The notes: generated from the letters alone by a model not told the origin. A stretch of 64,000 nucleotides of DNA from Streptomyces sp. WZ.A104 (GCF_002382885.1 NZ_NWVL01000033.1:1-64000), one strand, 5' to 3'; shown: positions 34,063 through 42,498, counted from the first letter of the stretch. Numbers and translations are program-made.

Positions 34063-34845
34063 GTGCCGGTGGAGGTCACCTGGTGGGGTCATGCCACCTG
34101 CACGATCGAGGATTCGGGGGTGCGGGTACTGACCGACCCCCTGTTCGTGCGGCGCTTCGCGCATCTGCGCCGCCGCCGGGGCGAGGTGCCGCCGCCGCAG
34201 GCCGCGGTCGCAGAGGTGGTCCTGGTCTCGCACCTGCACTCCGACCACCTCCATCTGCCCTCGCTGGCCCGGGTGGCTCCCGGCACCCGGCTGATCGTGC
34301 CGAGCGGCGCGGTGGCGGCCGTGCCGGGTCTGCGGGTGCTGCGGCGGGTGCGGCGGCTGCATGTGACCGAGGTGCGGGCGGGCGAGGAGGTGCGGGTCGG
34401 CGAGGTGCGGGTGCGGGCGGTTCCGGCGGCGCACGACGGGCGGCGGCTGCCGGTGGGCCCACGCCGGGTGCCCGCGCTGGGCTATGTCGTCGAGGGCGAG
34501 GCGCGGACGTACTTCGCCGGGGACACCGGGCTGTTCGACGGGATGGCGGAGGCGGTGGGCGCGGTGGACGTGGCGCTGCTGCCGGTGGGCGGCTGGGGCC
34601 CCTACCTCGGGCAGGGCCATCTCGACCCGGCCCGGGCCGCCGAGGCGCTGACCCGGCTGGGGCCCCGGTCGGCGGTGCCGGTGCACTACGGCACGTACTG
34701 GCCGATCGGCCTGGACGGGGTGCGGCCGCACGAGTTCCACGCCCCGGGCGAGGAGTTCGTCCGGCACGCGGCGAAGCGCGCGCCGGAGGTGACGGTGCAC
34801 CTGCTGGGGCACGGTGAACGGGTGCGGCCGGAGGCCGGCCGGTGA
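34063..34845 (+). CDS. MBL fold metallo-hydrolase (UlaG-like)
   Basis: A 260-residue metallo-beta-lactamase-fold hydrolase. The signature HLHSDHLH supplies His57, His59, Asp61 and His62; further ligands are in AAHDG and YFAGDTG, with VPVHYGT near the end. It resembles the UlaG/RomA group that acts on lactones or N-acyl-phosphatidylethanolamine. GTG 34063 lies 7 bases after AAGGAGG. Its stop overlaps the start of the DedA gene by 4 bp, so the two form a coupled pair, which hints at action on a membrane lipid-derived substrate. Confidence 0.9.
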   Translation: MPVEVTWWGHATCTIEDSGVRVLTDPLFVRRFAHLRRRRGEVPPPQAAVAEVVLVSHLHSDHLHLPSLARVAPGTRLIVPSGAVAAVPGLRVLRRVRRLHVTEVRAGEEVRVGEVRVRAVPAAHDGRRLPVGPRRVPALGYVVEGEARTYFAGDTGLFDGMAEAVGAVDVALLPVGGWGPYLGQGHLDPARAAEALTRLGPRSAVPVHYGTYWPIGLDGVRPHEFHAPGEEFVRHAAKRAPEVTVHLLGHGERVRPEAGR

Positions 34846-35492
34846 TCGACGAGATCCAGACAGTGGCGCGGGAGCTGCCGCCGGAGTCGACACAGCAGGC
34901 GGTCGGCTACCCGACACTGTTCCTCCTGGTGGCACTGGGGTCCTTGGTGCCGGTGGTGCCGACGGGGGCACTGGTGAGTTCGGCGGCTGTGGTGGCGCTC
35001 CACCAGACGTCCCCGTTCGCGCTGCTCTTCGTGTTCGTGGTGGCCTCGGCGGCCGCGTTCCTGGGGGACGTCTGCCTGTACTGGCTGGGGCAGCGCGGGG
35101 TGCGGTCGAAGAACGGTTCGCGGTGGCTGGAGGCGATCACGCGGCGGGCCGCGCCGGAGCGGCTGGCCCAGGCCCAGGCGAAGCTGGACGAGCGCGGCGG
35201 GACGGTGCTGGTCCTGTCCCGGCTGATGCCGGCCGGCCGGATTCCGGTGATGCTGGCGTGCCTGCTGGGCCGGATGCCGCTGCGGCGGTTCGCCCGGGGC
35301 GATGTTCCGGCGTGTCTGGCCTGGGCGGCGACGTACCAGCTGATCGGCATCCTGGGCGGTTCGCTGTTTCCCGAGCCGTGGCAGGGGGTGGTGGCGGCGG
35401 TGGCCCTGACGCTGCTGATCAGCGGTGCTCCGGCGGTGTGGCGCAGGCTGCGGGCGCGGTTCGGCGACGGGACGGGAGGCGCGGCGGCCTGA
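34842..35492 (+). CDS. DedA family membrane protein
   Basis: A 216-residue polytopic protein with the DedA/VTT signature: a re-entrant loop near LVPVVPTGALVSSAA (about 36-50), FLGDVCLYWLG, then the conserved basic block LSRLMPAGRIPVMLACLLGRM (about 125-145). DedA proteins act in lipid scrambling or undecaprenyl-phosphate recycling and membrane homeostasis. GTG 34842 overlaps the upstream MBL hydrolase stop (GTGA). It is convergent with the aminotransferase-like gene 18 bp away. Which lipid it handles is unknown. Confidence 0.9.
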   Translation: MIDEIQTVARELPPESTQQAVGYPTLFLLVALGSLVPVVPTGALVSSAAVVALHQTSPFALLFVFVVASAAAFLGDVCLYWLGQRGVRSKNGSRWLEAITRRAAPERLAQAQAKLDERGGTVLVLSRLMPAGRIPVMLACLLGRMPLRRFARGDVPACLAWAATYQLIGILGGSLFPEPWQGVVAAVALTLLISGAPAVWRRLRARFGDGTGGAAA

Positions 35493-35510
35493 GCGGGGAC
35501 GGCGCTCGGG

Positions 35511-36821
35511 TCAGCGCAGTGCGCCGAGGGCCGTTGCGAAGGCGCTCAGTGCCCGCGCCACATGCGGCAGTTCCAGGGGCGCCGCTGAGGTGAGGGACTC
35601 CATCTGCTGCTGGGGGGTGGCTCCCAGCAGAGGGCCGGTGCCCAGCCGTACGCGCAGGGCGCCCAGTTCGTCGCCGAAGCGGTGGCCGCCCGGGGTCGGC
35701 GCGCCGAGGCGTTCGGTCAGGTACTCCTCCAGCTCCATGGAGTCGGTGACGCGGAGATCGGCCAGCCGGGAGCGCAGGGGACCCAGGTCGGCGTAGAGGT
35801 GGCGGCCCGCCTGCGGGGGGCGGGCGAGCGCGCCGGAGGCGAGGACCGCGCGGTGGGCGGCTGCGGCGACCTCGGCCTGGAGGGCGGCGGCCCTCGCGAT
35901 CCGTTCCCGTACGGACTCCGGCTCGCCGAGGGCGTGGGCGGCTGCGGGTGCGAGCGGTCCGGCGACGAGGGCGCCGAGCGCGGTGAGGATGTCGAGGGTA
36001 CGCGCGTGGCGCACGGCGGCCTTCGCGGTGTCCGGGAAACGGGCGACGGCGACCGGCCAGGCGGCGGGTGTGAGGGCCCCGGACAGGTCGGTGAGCACGG
36101 TGACGTCGTCGGGGCACATCTCGGCGGGGCTGAGCAGGACGGTGTCGCGGGGCCGGTGCACGGTGTCGCGCCAGGTCTCGTCGCTGATGATGTGCAGCCC
36201 CTCGCCGACGGCGGCCTCGCAGGCCTCGCGGACCAGTTCGGGCGGGGCGACGGTGGCGGTGGGGTCGTCGACGACGGACAGGAGCAGCAGCTTGGGCCTG
36301 CCGCCCTCGGCGCGTACCCGGCGGACGGTCTCCAGCAGGGCGTACGGATCGGGGACGCCGCCGCACTCGGCGGGGGTCGGCACGTGGTAGGCGGGCTGCC
36401 CGAGCAGCCGGGCCTGGGGCGTCCAGGTGGCCGGGCACGGGCGCGGCATGAGGACGTCACCGCCGTGTGCGCCGATCAGGGCCAGGAGCAGCGGCTGGGC
36501 TCCGGGGGCGGCGGCGATGCCGCCGACGGTCCCGTGCAGCCCGCGCCGGTCCCAGTAGCCCCGGGCCGCCTCCCGCAGCGCCGTCCCGCCGCCGGGGGGC
36601 TCGGCGCGGGTCCGTGTGGAGGCGGCGGCGAGGTGGGCGGCCAGCTCGGGAAGCACGGGCAGCCCGGGCTCGGGCGCGGACGGCCCGTACCGGACGGGGC
36701 CGTGGTCCTCGTGCGGGGGGCGGGGCCTCCCCCGGGCATCATCGGGCCCGCCGGGCGTGCGTTCCCCGTGCGGGGGGCGGGGGGTATCCCCGGGGCCGCC
36801 GGTGTTCTCGGTGCCGTTCAT
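35511..36821 (-). CDS. Aminotransferase class I/II-like protein lacking the PLP lysine
   Basis: A 436-residue protein with the fold-type I aminotransferase architecture after a 50-residue Pro/Gly-rich tail. The PLP-ring aspartate is conserved (IISDETWRD, Asp214) although the usual Tyr is Trp217. Where active homologues have LSK(S/A)..GGWR, this one reads LSGALTPAAW: Ser247-Gly248, so the Schiff-base lysine is missing, as is the NPTG asparagine (DDPTAT). It therefore cannot be a normal transaminase. Length and frame are intact and codon bias is normal, so it looks like a maintained pseudo-enzyme. ATG 36821 follows GGAGGAGGG. It is divergent from the PAP2/DAG-kinase gene. Confidence 0.85.
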   Translation of the reverse strand: MNGTENTGGPGDTPRPPHGERTPGGPDDARGRPRPPHEDHGPVRYGPSAPEPGLPVLPELAAHLAAASTRTRAEPPGGGTALREAARGYWDRRGLHGTVGGIAAAPGAQPLLLALIGAHGGDVLMPRPCPATWTPQARLLGQPAYHVPTPAECGGVPDPYALLETVRRVRAEGGRPKLLLLSVVDDPTATVAPPELVREACEAAVGEGLHIISDETWRDTVHRPRDTVLLSPAEMCPDDVTVLTDLSGALTPAAWPVAVARFPDTAKAAVRHARTLDILTALGALVAGPLAPAAAHALGEPESVRERIARAAALQAEVAAAAHRAVLASGALARPPQAGRHLYADLGPLRSRLADLRVTDSMELEEYLTERLGAPTPGGHRFGDELGALRVRLGTGPLLGATPQQQMESLTSAAPLELPHVARALSAFATALGALR

Positions 36822-37151
36822 CCGTATCCGGCCCTCCTCCGCCACTCGCCCGTCGTTCGCCGCTCGCCCGCCACACGCCTGCCACTCGCCGCGCGCGTCC
36901 GCCGCCCGTCGCGCGCGTCCCGCCGCCCGTCCCTGCCGCTCGCCCGGAGACGGCGGGGCCCGTGGCCTCCGGGCCCTTTGTACCTCTGGGCCCTTTATAC
37001 GGAGGTTCCGGGCCTGCCGCCCGCTCAAATCGGGCAGCCGTGCGGGAGGGGGGCCGGTCCGTGGGCCGTTGCGCCGGTCGGCGGAGGCGCGCGCTGCGGG
37101 TCTCAGCGCGCCTGCTGGTTCAGGGCAGCCGGGCCGGGTATTCGCTGAGCC
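36822..37151. other. Divergent intergenic region, low complexity
   Basis: This 330-bp gap holds CCCGCCGC/CCACTCGCC-type low-complexity sequence at 36840-36955, with no believable gene, then the paired direct repeats described separately. Confidence 0.5.
36971..37000. promoter_or_regulatory. Paired 13-bp direct repeats GGGCCCTTTRTAC
   Basis: Copies at 36971-36983 and 36988-37000 differ at one position and start 17 bp apart, in the divergent region between the aminotransferase-like and PAP2 genes. The TTTATAC end of the second copy may double as a -10 element. Regulator binding is inferred. Confidence 0.5.
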
Positions 37152-38660
37152 ATGCCGACACCGAGAACCTCACCCACCGCCGCCCCTGCCACTGCCCGGT
37201 TGCGGCACTGGCTCCAGGGCCAGGACCTGGCCGTGTTCCGGAGCGTCGCGGACCGGCACTGGCCGGGCGCCGATCCGCTGCTGCCCCGGCTGAGCCGGAG
37301 CGCCAACCACGGGCTGCTGTGGTTCGGGGCGGCGGCCGGGATCGCCGCTCTCGGCAGCAGTGCACGGTCCCGGCGGGCCGCGCTGCGCGGGATCGCGTCC
37401 CTCGCCGTGGCCTCGGCGGCGATCAACACCGTCGCCAAGGGCGCGGTGCGCCGCGAGCGGCCGATAGTCGATCTGGTGCCGATCGTGCGGCAGCTCAAGC
37501 GGCAGCCGGTCACCACGTCCTTCCCCTCCGGCCATGCCGCGTCGGCCGCCGCGTTCGCCACCGGCGTGGCCCTGGAGTCCCGGGGCTGGGGTGCGGTCGT
37601 GGCCCCGGTCGCGATGGCTGTGGCGGCCTCCCGCGTCTACACGGGGGTCCACTACCCGAGCGATGTCCTGGCGGGGGCGGCACTCGGCATAGGAGCCGCG
37701 TTCGCCCTGCGCGGAGTGGTCCCGACGCGGGGCCAGCTGCCCGCCCCCGGCCGCCCGCCCGGCGAGGCCCCGGCACTGCCCGGCGGGAAGGGCCTCGTGG
37801 TCGTGGTGAACCGGGAGTCGGGCACCGCCACCGCGACCGCGTCGCTCGTCCGCGAGGCGCTGCCCGCCGCGGAGGTCGTGGAGGTCGCCCCCGACGAGCT
37901 GCCGACGGCCCTGGACGAGGCGGCGGGCCGGGGTCGGGCGCTCGGGATCTGCGGGGGCGACGGCACCGTGAACCTGGCGGCCTCGGTAGCGGCGACGCAC
38001 GGCATGCCGCTCGCCGTCCTCCCCGGCGGGACGCTCAACCACTTCGCCTACGACCTCGGCATCGAGACCGTCCAGGACACCGCGGCCGCCCTCACGGCGG
38101 GCGATGCGATCCGGGTGGACCTGGGCCGCTTCCGGCCGGGGCCGAAGGGGGAGGACGGCGCGGACGGCTACTTCCTCAACGCCTTCTCCCTGGGCGTCTA
38201 TCCGGACCTGGTGCGCACCAGGGAGCGCTGGTCGCCCCGGATCGGCGGCTGGCCGGCGGGCGTGCTCGCGGCGCTGCACGTACTGCGCGGGCAGCGACCA
38301 CTGGAGGCCGAACTCCAGGGACGCCGAAGGCCGTTGTGGCTGCTGTTCGTCGGCAACGGGCTGTTCCAGCGGGTGGGCCCCGCCCCGGGCCGCCGTCACA
38401 ACCTGGCGGACGGGCTGCTGGACGTACGGGTGGTGCACGGCGGCCGGGGCCCCGCGCTGCGGCTGCTCGCCGCGGCGGTGGCGGGACCACTGACCCGCTC
38501 CCCCGCCCATGCGGCGGTACGTCGGCGGCGGGTGCGGATCGCCGGTCTGGCGCCGGGGACTCCGTACGCGTACGACGGTGAAGTAGCACGCTCCGGAACG
38601 GAGTTGACGGTCGACAAGCTGCCGGAGGCGCTGACCGTCTACTGCCCGATGCCGATCTGA
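37152..38660 (+). CDS. PAP2 phosphatase / diacylglycerol kinase-type fusion protein
   Basis: A 502-residue fusion. Residues about 40-205 form a PAP2 lipid phosphatase with all three motifs (KGAVRRERP; SFPSGHA; SRVYTGVHYPSDV) and several membrane helices. Residues about 220-500 form a lipid-kinase catalytic domain of the DAGK/YegS type with GGDGTVN and PGGTLNHFAYD. The protein could dephosphorylate and rephosphorylate lipids such as undecaprenyl-phosphate or phosphatidate at the cytoplasmic membrane. ATG 37152 has only a weak ribosome site. It is divergent from the aminotransferase-like gene. Confidence 0.92.
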   Translation: MPTPRTSPTAAPATARLRHWLQGQDLAVFRSVADRHWPGADPLLPRLSRSANHGLLWFGAAAGIAALGSSARSRRAALRGIASLAVASAAINTVAKGAVRRERPIVDLVPIVRQLKRQPVTTSFPSGHAASAAAFATGVALESRGWGAVVAPVAMAVAASRVYTGVHYPSDVLAGAALGIGAAFALRGVVPTRGQLPAPGRPPGEAPALPGGKGLVVVVNRESGTATATASLVREALPAAEVVEVAPDELPTALDEAAGRGRALGICGGDGTVNLAASVAATHGMPLAVLPGGTLNHFAYDLGIETVQDTAAALTAGDAIRVDLGRFRPGPKGEDGADGYFLNAFSLGVYPDLVRTRERWSPRIGGWPAGVLAALHVLRGQRPLEAELQGRRRPLWLLFVGNGLFQRVGPAPGRRHNLADGLLDVRVVHGGRGPALRLLAAAVAGPLTRSPAHAAVRRRRVRIAGLAPGTPYAYDGEVARSGTELTVDKLPEALTVYCPMPI

Positions 38661-38680
38661 GCCCCCGGACGAACAAGTCC

Positions 38681-38698
38681 ATATGGCAAGACGCATAT
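38681..38698. promoter_or_regulatory. Inverted repeat ATATG-N8-CATAT upstream of the methyltransferase
   Basis: ATATG (38681-38685) and CATAT (38694-38698) flank an 8-nt spacer in a short AT-rich island about 83 bp before the methyltransferase start. In 72% GC DNA this is a marked signal, probably an operator. Confidence 0.5.
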
Positions 38699-38780
38699 CT
38701 CACCATTCGGCATCTCCGCGTACGGTGGTGGCTGTCGCCGCACCCGTCGGCGCGAGGTTTTCGGGAGAGGACTCACCGTC

Positions 38781-39590
38781 ATGCCGAAGGAGACCGCCGT
38801 GTACACGCACGGCCACCACGAGTCGGTCCTGCGCTCGCACCGCTGGCGGACCGCCGCCAACTCGGCGGCGTATCTGCTCGGTGAACTCCGCCCGGGCCTG
38901 GCCGTGCTGGACGTCGGCTGCGGCCCCGGGACCATCACCGCCGATCTGGCCGCCCTGGTCGCGCCGGGCCGCGTGACGGCGGTCGACACCGGTAGGGCCA
39001 TCCTCGACCAGGCCGCCGGAGTGTTGGCCGAACGGGGCCTGGCCAACGTCGAGTTCGCGGTGGCCGACGTCCACGCCCTGGATTTCCCCGACGACTCCTT
39101 CGACGTGGTCCACGCCCATCAGGTGCTCCAGCACGTGGGCGACCCGGTCCAGGCGCTGCGCGAGATGCGGCGCGTCTGCCGGCCCGGCGGCGTGGTCGCG
39201 GCACGCGACAGCGACTACGCGGCGATGACCTGGTTCCCTGAGGTGCCCGGCCTGACCGAATGGCTGGACGTATACGGAAGGGTGGCCCGCGCCAACGGCG
39301 GCGAGCCCGACGCCGGACGCAGGCTCCTCTCCTGGGCGCGGCAGGCCGGGTTCACCGACATCACCCCGACAGCGGCCGCCTGGTGCTTCGCGACCCCGGA
39401 GAGCCGCGCCTGGTGGAGCAGGCTGTGGGCGGACCGTACGACGGACTCGGTCTACGCCGAACTGGCGGTGCGGGGCGGCCATGCGAGTGCCGAGCGGCTC
39501 ACGGCCATCGCGGCGGCGTGGCGCGCCTGGGGCGAGGAGGGCGACGGCTGGTTCATGGTCCCGCACGGCGAGGTGCTGTGCCGGGCGTGA
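38781..39590 (+). CDS. Class I SAM-dependent methyltransferase
   Basis: A 269-residue UbiE/COQ5-like methyltransferase. Motif I is LDVGCGPGTIT (about residues 43-53), followed by VTAVDTG (motif II), FPDDSFDVVHAHQVLQHV (motif III/IV) and RPGGVVAARD. The substrate is not identifiable; relatives act on quinones, small acids or secondary metabolites. It starts at ATG 38781 after GAGAGG. A strong hairpin terminator follows at 39634-39660, so it is probably transcribed alone from the promoter region with the ATATG dyad. Confidence 0.93.
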   Translation: MPKETAVYTHGHHESVLRSHRWRTAANSAAYLLGELRPGLAVLDVGCGPGTITADLAALVAPGRVTAVDTGRAILDQAAGVLAERGLANVEFAVADVHALDFPDDSFDVVHAHQVLQHVGDPVQALREMRRVCRPGGVVAARDSDYAAMTWFPEVPGLTEWLDVYGRVARANGGEPDAGRRLLSWARQAGFTDITPTAAAWCFATPESRAWWSRLWADRTTDSVYAELAVRGGHASAERLTAIAAAWRAWGEEGDGWFMVPHGEVLCRA

Positions 39591-39633
39591 GGGCCCGGCG
39601 CGCAGCCGGGTGCGACGCCCCGGGGCGGCCGGG

Positions 39634-39660
39634 AGCCCGCGCTCCACGAGAGCGCGGGCT
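39634..39660 (+). terminator. Hairpin terminator after the methyltransferase gene
   Basis: AGCCCGCGCTC (39634-39644) pairs perfectly with GAGCGCGGGCT (39650-39660) around a 5-nt loop, 43 bp after the stop. Confidence 0.85.
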
Positions 39661-39740
39661 TGGCCGTTCCCCCGGCAGTCGGAGTCCGGCAGCCGGAGTC
39701 CGGCAGGGCAGAATCGATCACGCTCCCACCGGCCGCCAAC

Positions 39741-39746
39741 TACCCT
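39741..39746 (+). promoter_or_regulatory. -10 box TACCCT of a probable leaderless promoter
   Basis: TACCCT ends 7 nt before ATG 39754, with no ribosome-binding site between. Confidence 0.55.
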
Positions 39747-39753
39747 CGTGGTC

Positions 39754-40107
39754 ATGGAGATCCTCGGAACCACGCTGCGTATCTGCGTCGACGACCTGGA
39801 GGCCGCGGTGGCCTTCTACGAGGGGCTGACGGGCACCCCGGCCCTGCGCTTCGAGCGCGGCGGGGTGTCGGTCGCCGCGATCGGCTGCTTCCTCCTGATG
39901 AGCGGGCCCGAATCGGAGCTGGAGGTGCTGCGCAAGGTGGGCGCGACCATCGCGGTGAAGGACGTCGACGAGGCGAACGCTGCGCTGACCCGGGCGGGCG
40001 CGCGGATCGTCGCGGGCCCGGTGCCGACCCCGGCCGGCCGCAACCTCATCGCGCTGCACCCGGACGGCTCGGTCTTCGAGTACGTGGACCGCAACGTCAC
40101 GGCCTGA
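39754..40107 (+). CDS. VOC family (glyoxalase/dioxygenase fold) protein
   Basis: A 117-residue protein with the paired beta-alpha-beta-beta-beta modules of the vicinal-oxygen-chelate superfamily (TTLRICVDDLEAAVAFYEGL; ALHPDGSVFEYVDRN). Possible metal ligands are sparse, so it may be a binding or resistance protein rather than an enzyme. It starts at ATG 39754, 7 nt after a -10 box, and so is probably leaderless. It is convergent with the LapA-like gene. The substrate is unknown. Confidence 0.9.
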   Translation: MEILGTTLRICVDDLEAAVAFYEGLTGTPALRFERGGVSVAAIGCFLLMSGPESELEVLRKVGATIAVKDVDEANAALTRAGARIVAGPVPTPAGRNLIALHPDGSVFEYVDRNVTA

Positions 40108-40135
40108 CCCGGCCCTCACGGGAGCATGCCTGCCG

Positions 40136-40375
40136 TCACTTGCCCCGGCGGCGGAAGAGGTAGCCGCCGCAGACCCCGCCGATCAGGAACATGGCCAGCA
40201 GGGCGAACCAGAGGGGCATGGTCACCTCGGGGATCAGCACGCGGATGGTGACCTTCTTCGTGTTCACGCAGATGAACACGATGACGAGCACGACCAGCAC
40301 GGAGACCGCGATGCGCCCGGGAGTGAACCATCCCGCGACGCGCCCCCTGCCGTTCGATACGTCCTTGGGGCTCAT
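40136..40375 (-). CDS. Small LapA-domain (DUF1049) membrane protein
   Basis: A 79-residue integral membrane protein. Two hydrophobic helices, IAVSVLVVLVIVFICVN (about 23-39) and LWFALLAMFLIGGVCGGYLF (about 54-73), are joined by the conserved KKVTIRVLIPEVTMP loop, and the protein ends in a basic RRRGK tail. ATG 40375 follows GGAAGGG. In proteobacteria LapA-domain proteins act with LapB in lipopolysaccharide control; in actinobacteria the role is not known. A terminator and the CocE/NonD gene lie upstream, so it is transcribed separately. Confidence 0.85.
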   Translation of the reverse strand: MSPKDVSNGRGRVAGWFTPGRIAVSVLVVLVIVFICVNTKKVTIRVLIPEVTMPLWFALLAMFLIGGVCGGYLFRRRGK

Positions 40376-40481
40376 GGTCCGGCCCTTCCGCTCGCCCTGC
40401 GCCGTTCGGCCCGCCGCCCATCGCGCACGCGGCCGCCCCCGGAGCCCCAGCATGCCTGTCCGCCGGGCCCGGGGGGCGGTC

Positions 40482-40513
40482 CTGTACCGCCGTTCGGGTG
40501 AGCGGCGGTACAG
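40482..40513 (-). terminator. Hairpin terminator after the CocE/NonD hydrolase gene
   Basis: CTGTACCGCCG (40482-40492) pairs perfectly with CGGCGGTACAG (40503-40513) around a 10-nt loop, 6 bp past the hydrolase stop on the minus strand. Confidence 0.85.
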
Positions 40514-40518
40514 CCGTG

Positions 40519-42300
40519 TCAGCCGGCCGGGACCACGGGCAGCTCCAGGACACCCGTGTCCTCGGGGGCATGGACCACGGTGACGGGCTTGATGCCCCGG
40601 TTGCCGAAGTACGCGGTGTCACTGGCGGCGATCACGAACTCCAGGCGGTGCCCCTTCCCGTACCGGTGGACGATGCCGGGCAGCTCGACCGTGAAGGGCC
40701 GGGTGACATCGGGGACCCGCACCGGGGAGACGAGCCGGTTCACGAGCTTGCGGCTGCCGTCGGGCGCGACGTCGTAGACCTTGGCGAACAGGACGAGCTT
40801 GTCCGAGGCGTCGCCGCTGTTCTGGACCCGTTCCGCCCTCGGGGAGACGACCTTCAGGGTGGCCTTCGGCGCGCCGACGACGTCGAGCGGCTCGGTGAGC
40901 GGTTCGCTGCGCCAGCCGAGGTAGGTGCCCTTGGTGTCGTACGGCTTGGGGTCGGGCAGTCCGATCAGCGGGGCGATCGAGCTCTCCGAGTGGCTGGTCG
41001 GCACCGGCCAGTTGACGTACTTGCGGCTGCCGCGCGCCACCTTGGAGCGGTTGTCGACGAGCTTGCCGTCGCCGGAGAGGTACATCGTCCGCGAGAGGTC
41101 CGGGACGTCGTCGGCGGTGCCGTAACCGCTCTGCCAGGAACGGTAGTAGGAGAACGCGGGTCCGGTGTCGGTGTCCGCCTTCCTGCGGAGGTGGCGGTCG
41201 AACCAGGCCAGAACCCGCTGCCCCACGTGACTGGTCTCCAGATTGCCCTGACCCAGGTCGAGTTCGCCGGGCACCTGGCCGCCGCTGTGCCCCCAGGACT
41301 GCCAGACCATCTTGGTCTCGGTGCCCTGCGCCTTGAGCGTCCTGTACGTGGCGGTGGCCTCGTTGAGGTTGAACAGGCTGTCGGCCTGGCCCTGGACGAT
41401 CAGGGTGGGAGCCTTGACCCGGTCGAGGTAGGAGACGGGCGAGACACTGCGCGCGTAGGCGAGCATCGCCTCGGCCTTGTCGGCGGGGTAGCGACCGGAG
41501 TTGAGGAGACGGATCGTCTCGCAGGCGCGCGTGGCGAAGTGCAGGCAGTCCAGCCGGTTGATCCGGGACGGGTCCAGGCTCGGGTTCAGGAGCGGCTGGC
41601 CCTCGCCGATGAGGTAGAAGCCGTTGGCCCACTGCCACTTGAAGACGCCGGGCACATCGGAGGTGACGCCGGTGTGCGCCCCGGTGCCGTTGGGCGCGAG
41701 TGCGTAGGCGAGGTCGTTCCAGGTGATCAGCGGGACGAGCGCGTCGAGACGGGGGTCGACGGCGGCGGTGGCGAGCTGGATCGCGCCGCCATAGGAGCCG
41801 CCGATCATGCCGACGCGCGGGTCGCCGTCGGCGTCCTGGGTGACGAAGTCGGCCTTGGTGCCGTCGTCGGCCGCGCGGACGCCCCCGAGGAAGTCGAGGA
41901 GTTCGCTCGCCGCCCGCCCGTCGACGGCGGGGTCGTCCAGCGTGATCAGGCAGCCGGACTTGCCGAAGCCGAGGCCCGAGTAGACCAGGCCGACGTAGCC
42001 GCGCTCGGCGAAGGCCTTGCCGATGGCGTCGGTCGAGCCGTCGGACTTGCTGCCGCCGAAGCCGTTGGTGGCGAGGACGGCGGGAGCGGGCCGGTCCGCG
42101 TCGACCCCGGCGGGGCGGTAGAGATCGGCGTCCACCGCGCAGGAGCGGTCGCCCGCCTCGACGGTGAACGTCAGGGGGGTGACGGTGTACGCCGGGTCCG
42201 CCGCGGCACGGGCCGGGCCGGCGAGGGCCAGGGGGGCGACGAGAGCCGCCCCGGCGACGGCGACGAGCGGGGAGCGCAATCGGGAAACAGCACCTGACAC
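40519..42300 (-). CDS. Secreted CocE/NonD family alpha/beta hydrolase (X-Pro dipeptidyl-peptidase-like)
   Basis: A 593-residue exported hydrolase. A signal peptide (LVAVAGAALVAPLALA, cleavage near ARA-A) precedes an alpha/beta-hydrolase domain with nucleophile elbow GGSYGG and acid/His regions LIVQGQADSLF and WGHSGG. A C-terminal beta-sandwich of the PepX_C type follows (LVLFAKVYDV, near 520). Acyl esters or X-Pro peptides are usual substrates. GTG 42300 is chosen because GGAGG lies 5 bases before it; the GTG at 42312 would place the ribosome site inside the gene. The promoter carries a perfect TetR-type operator (42324-42339). Confidence 0.92.
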   Translation of the reverse strand: MSGAVSRLRSPLVAVAGAALVAPLALAGPARAAADPAYTVTPLTFTVEAGDRSCAVDADLYRPAGVDADRPAPAVLATNGFGGSKSDGSTDAIGKAFAERGYVGLVYSGLGFGKSGCLITLDDPAVDGRAASELLDFLGGVRAADDGTKADFVTQDADGDPRVGMIGGSYGGAIQLATAAVDPRLDALVPLITWNDLAYALAPNGTGAHTGVTSDVPGVFKWQWANGFYLIGEGQPLLNPSLDPSRINRLDCLHFATRACETIRLLNSGRYPADKAEAMLAYARSVSPVSYLDRVKAPTLIVQGQADSLFNLNEATATYRTLKAQGTETKMVWQSWGHSGGQVPGELDLGQGNLETSHVGQRVLAWFDRHLRRKADTDTGPAFSYYRSWQSGYGTADDVPDLSRTMYLSGDGKLVDNRSKVARGSRKYVNWPVPTSHSESSIAPLIGLPDPKPYDTKGTYLGWRSEPLTEPLDVVGAPKATLKVVSPRAERVQNSGDASDKLVLFAKVYDVAPDGSRKLVNRLVSPVRVPDVTRPFTVELPGIVHRYGKGHRLEFVIAASDTAYFGNRGIKPVTVVHAPEDTGVLELPVVPAG

Positions 42301-42323
42301 GAGGACCTCCACACCGAGGTAAC

Positions 42324-42339
42324 CTTACCGACCGGTAAG
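42324..42339. promoter_or_regulatory. TetR-type operator CTTACCG-AC-CGGTAAG
   Basis: A perfect 7-bp dyad with a 2-bp spacer lies 24 bp upstream of the hydrolase start. The half-site and spacing are typical of TetR-family operators. No TetR gene is adjacent; the only one in the window is at 54718. Confidence 0.75.
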
Positions 42340-42498
42340 TATTGGGCCGCACTCATGCTGTGACACACGTCATAGCGGCGTCAACGCTTCTGTCAGTGGT
42401 TCTTGACGGATGTTCACGTTCTGCGCGCGGAAACACGCCAACTCCGCGCCCACACGGCCTGCGGCGCGGGCGCGGATACGACGGGTGGCCGAGGAGGC

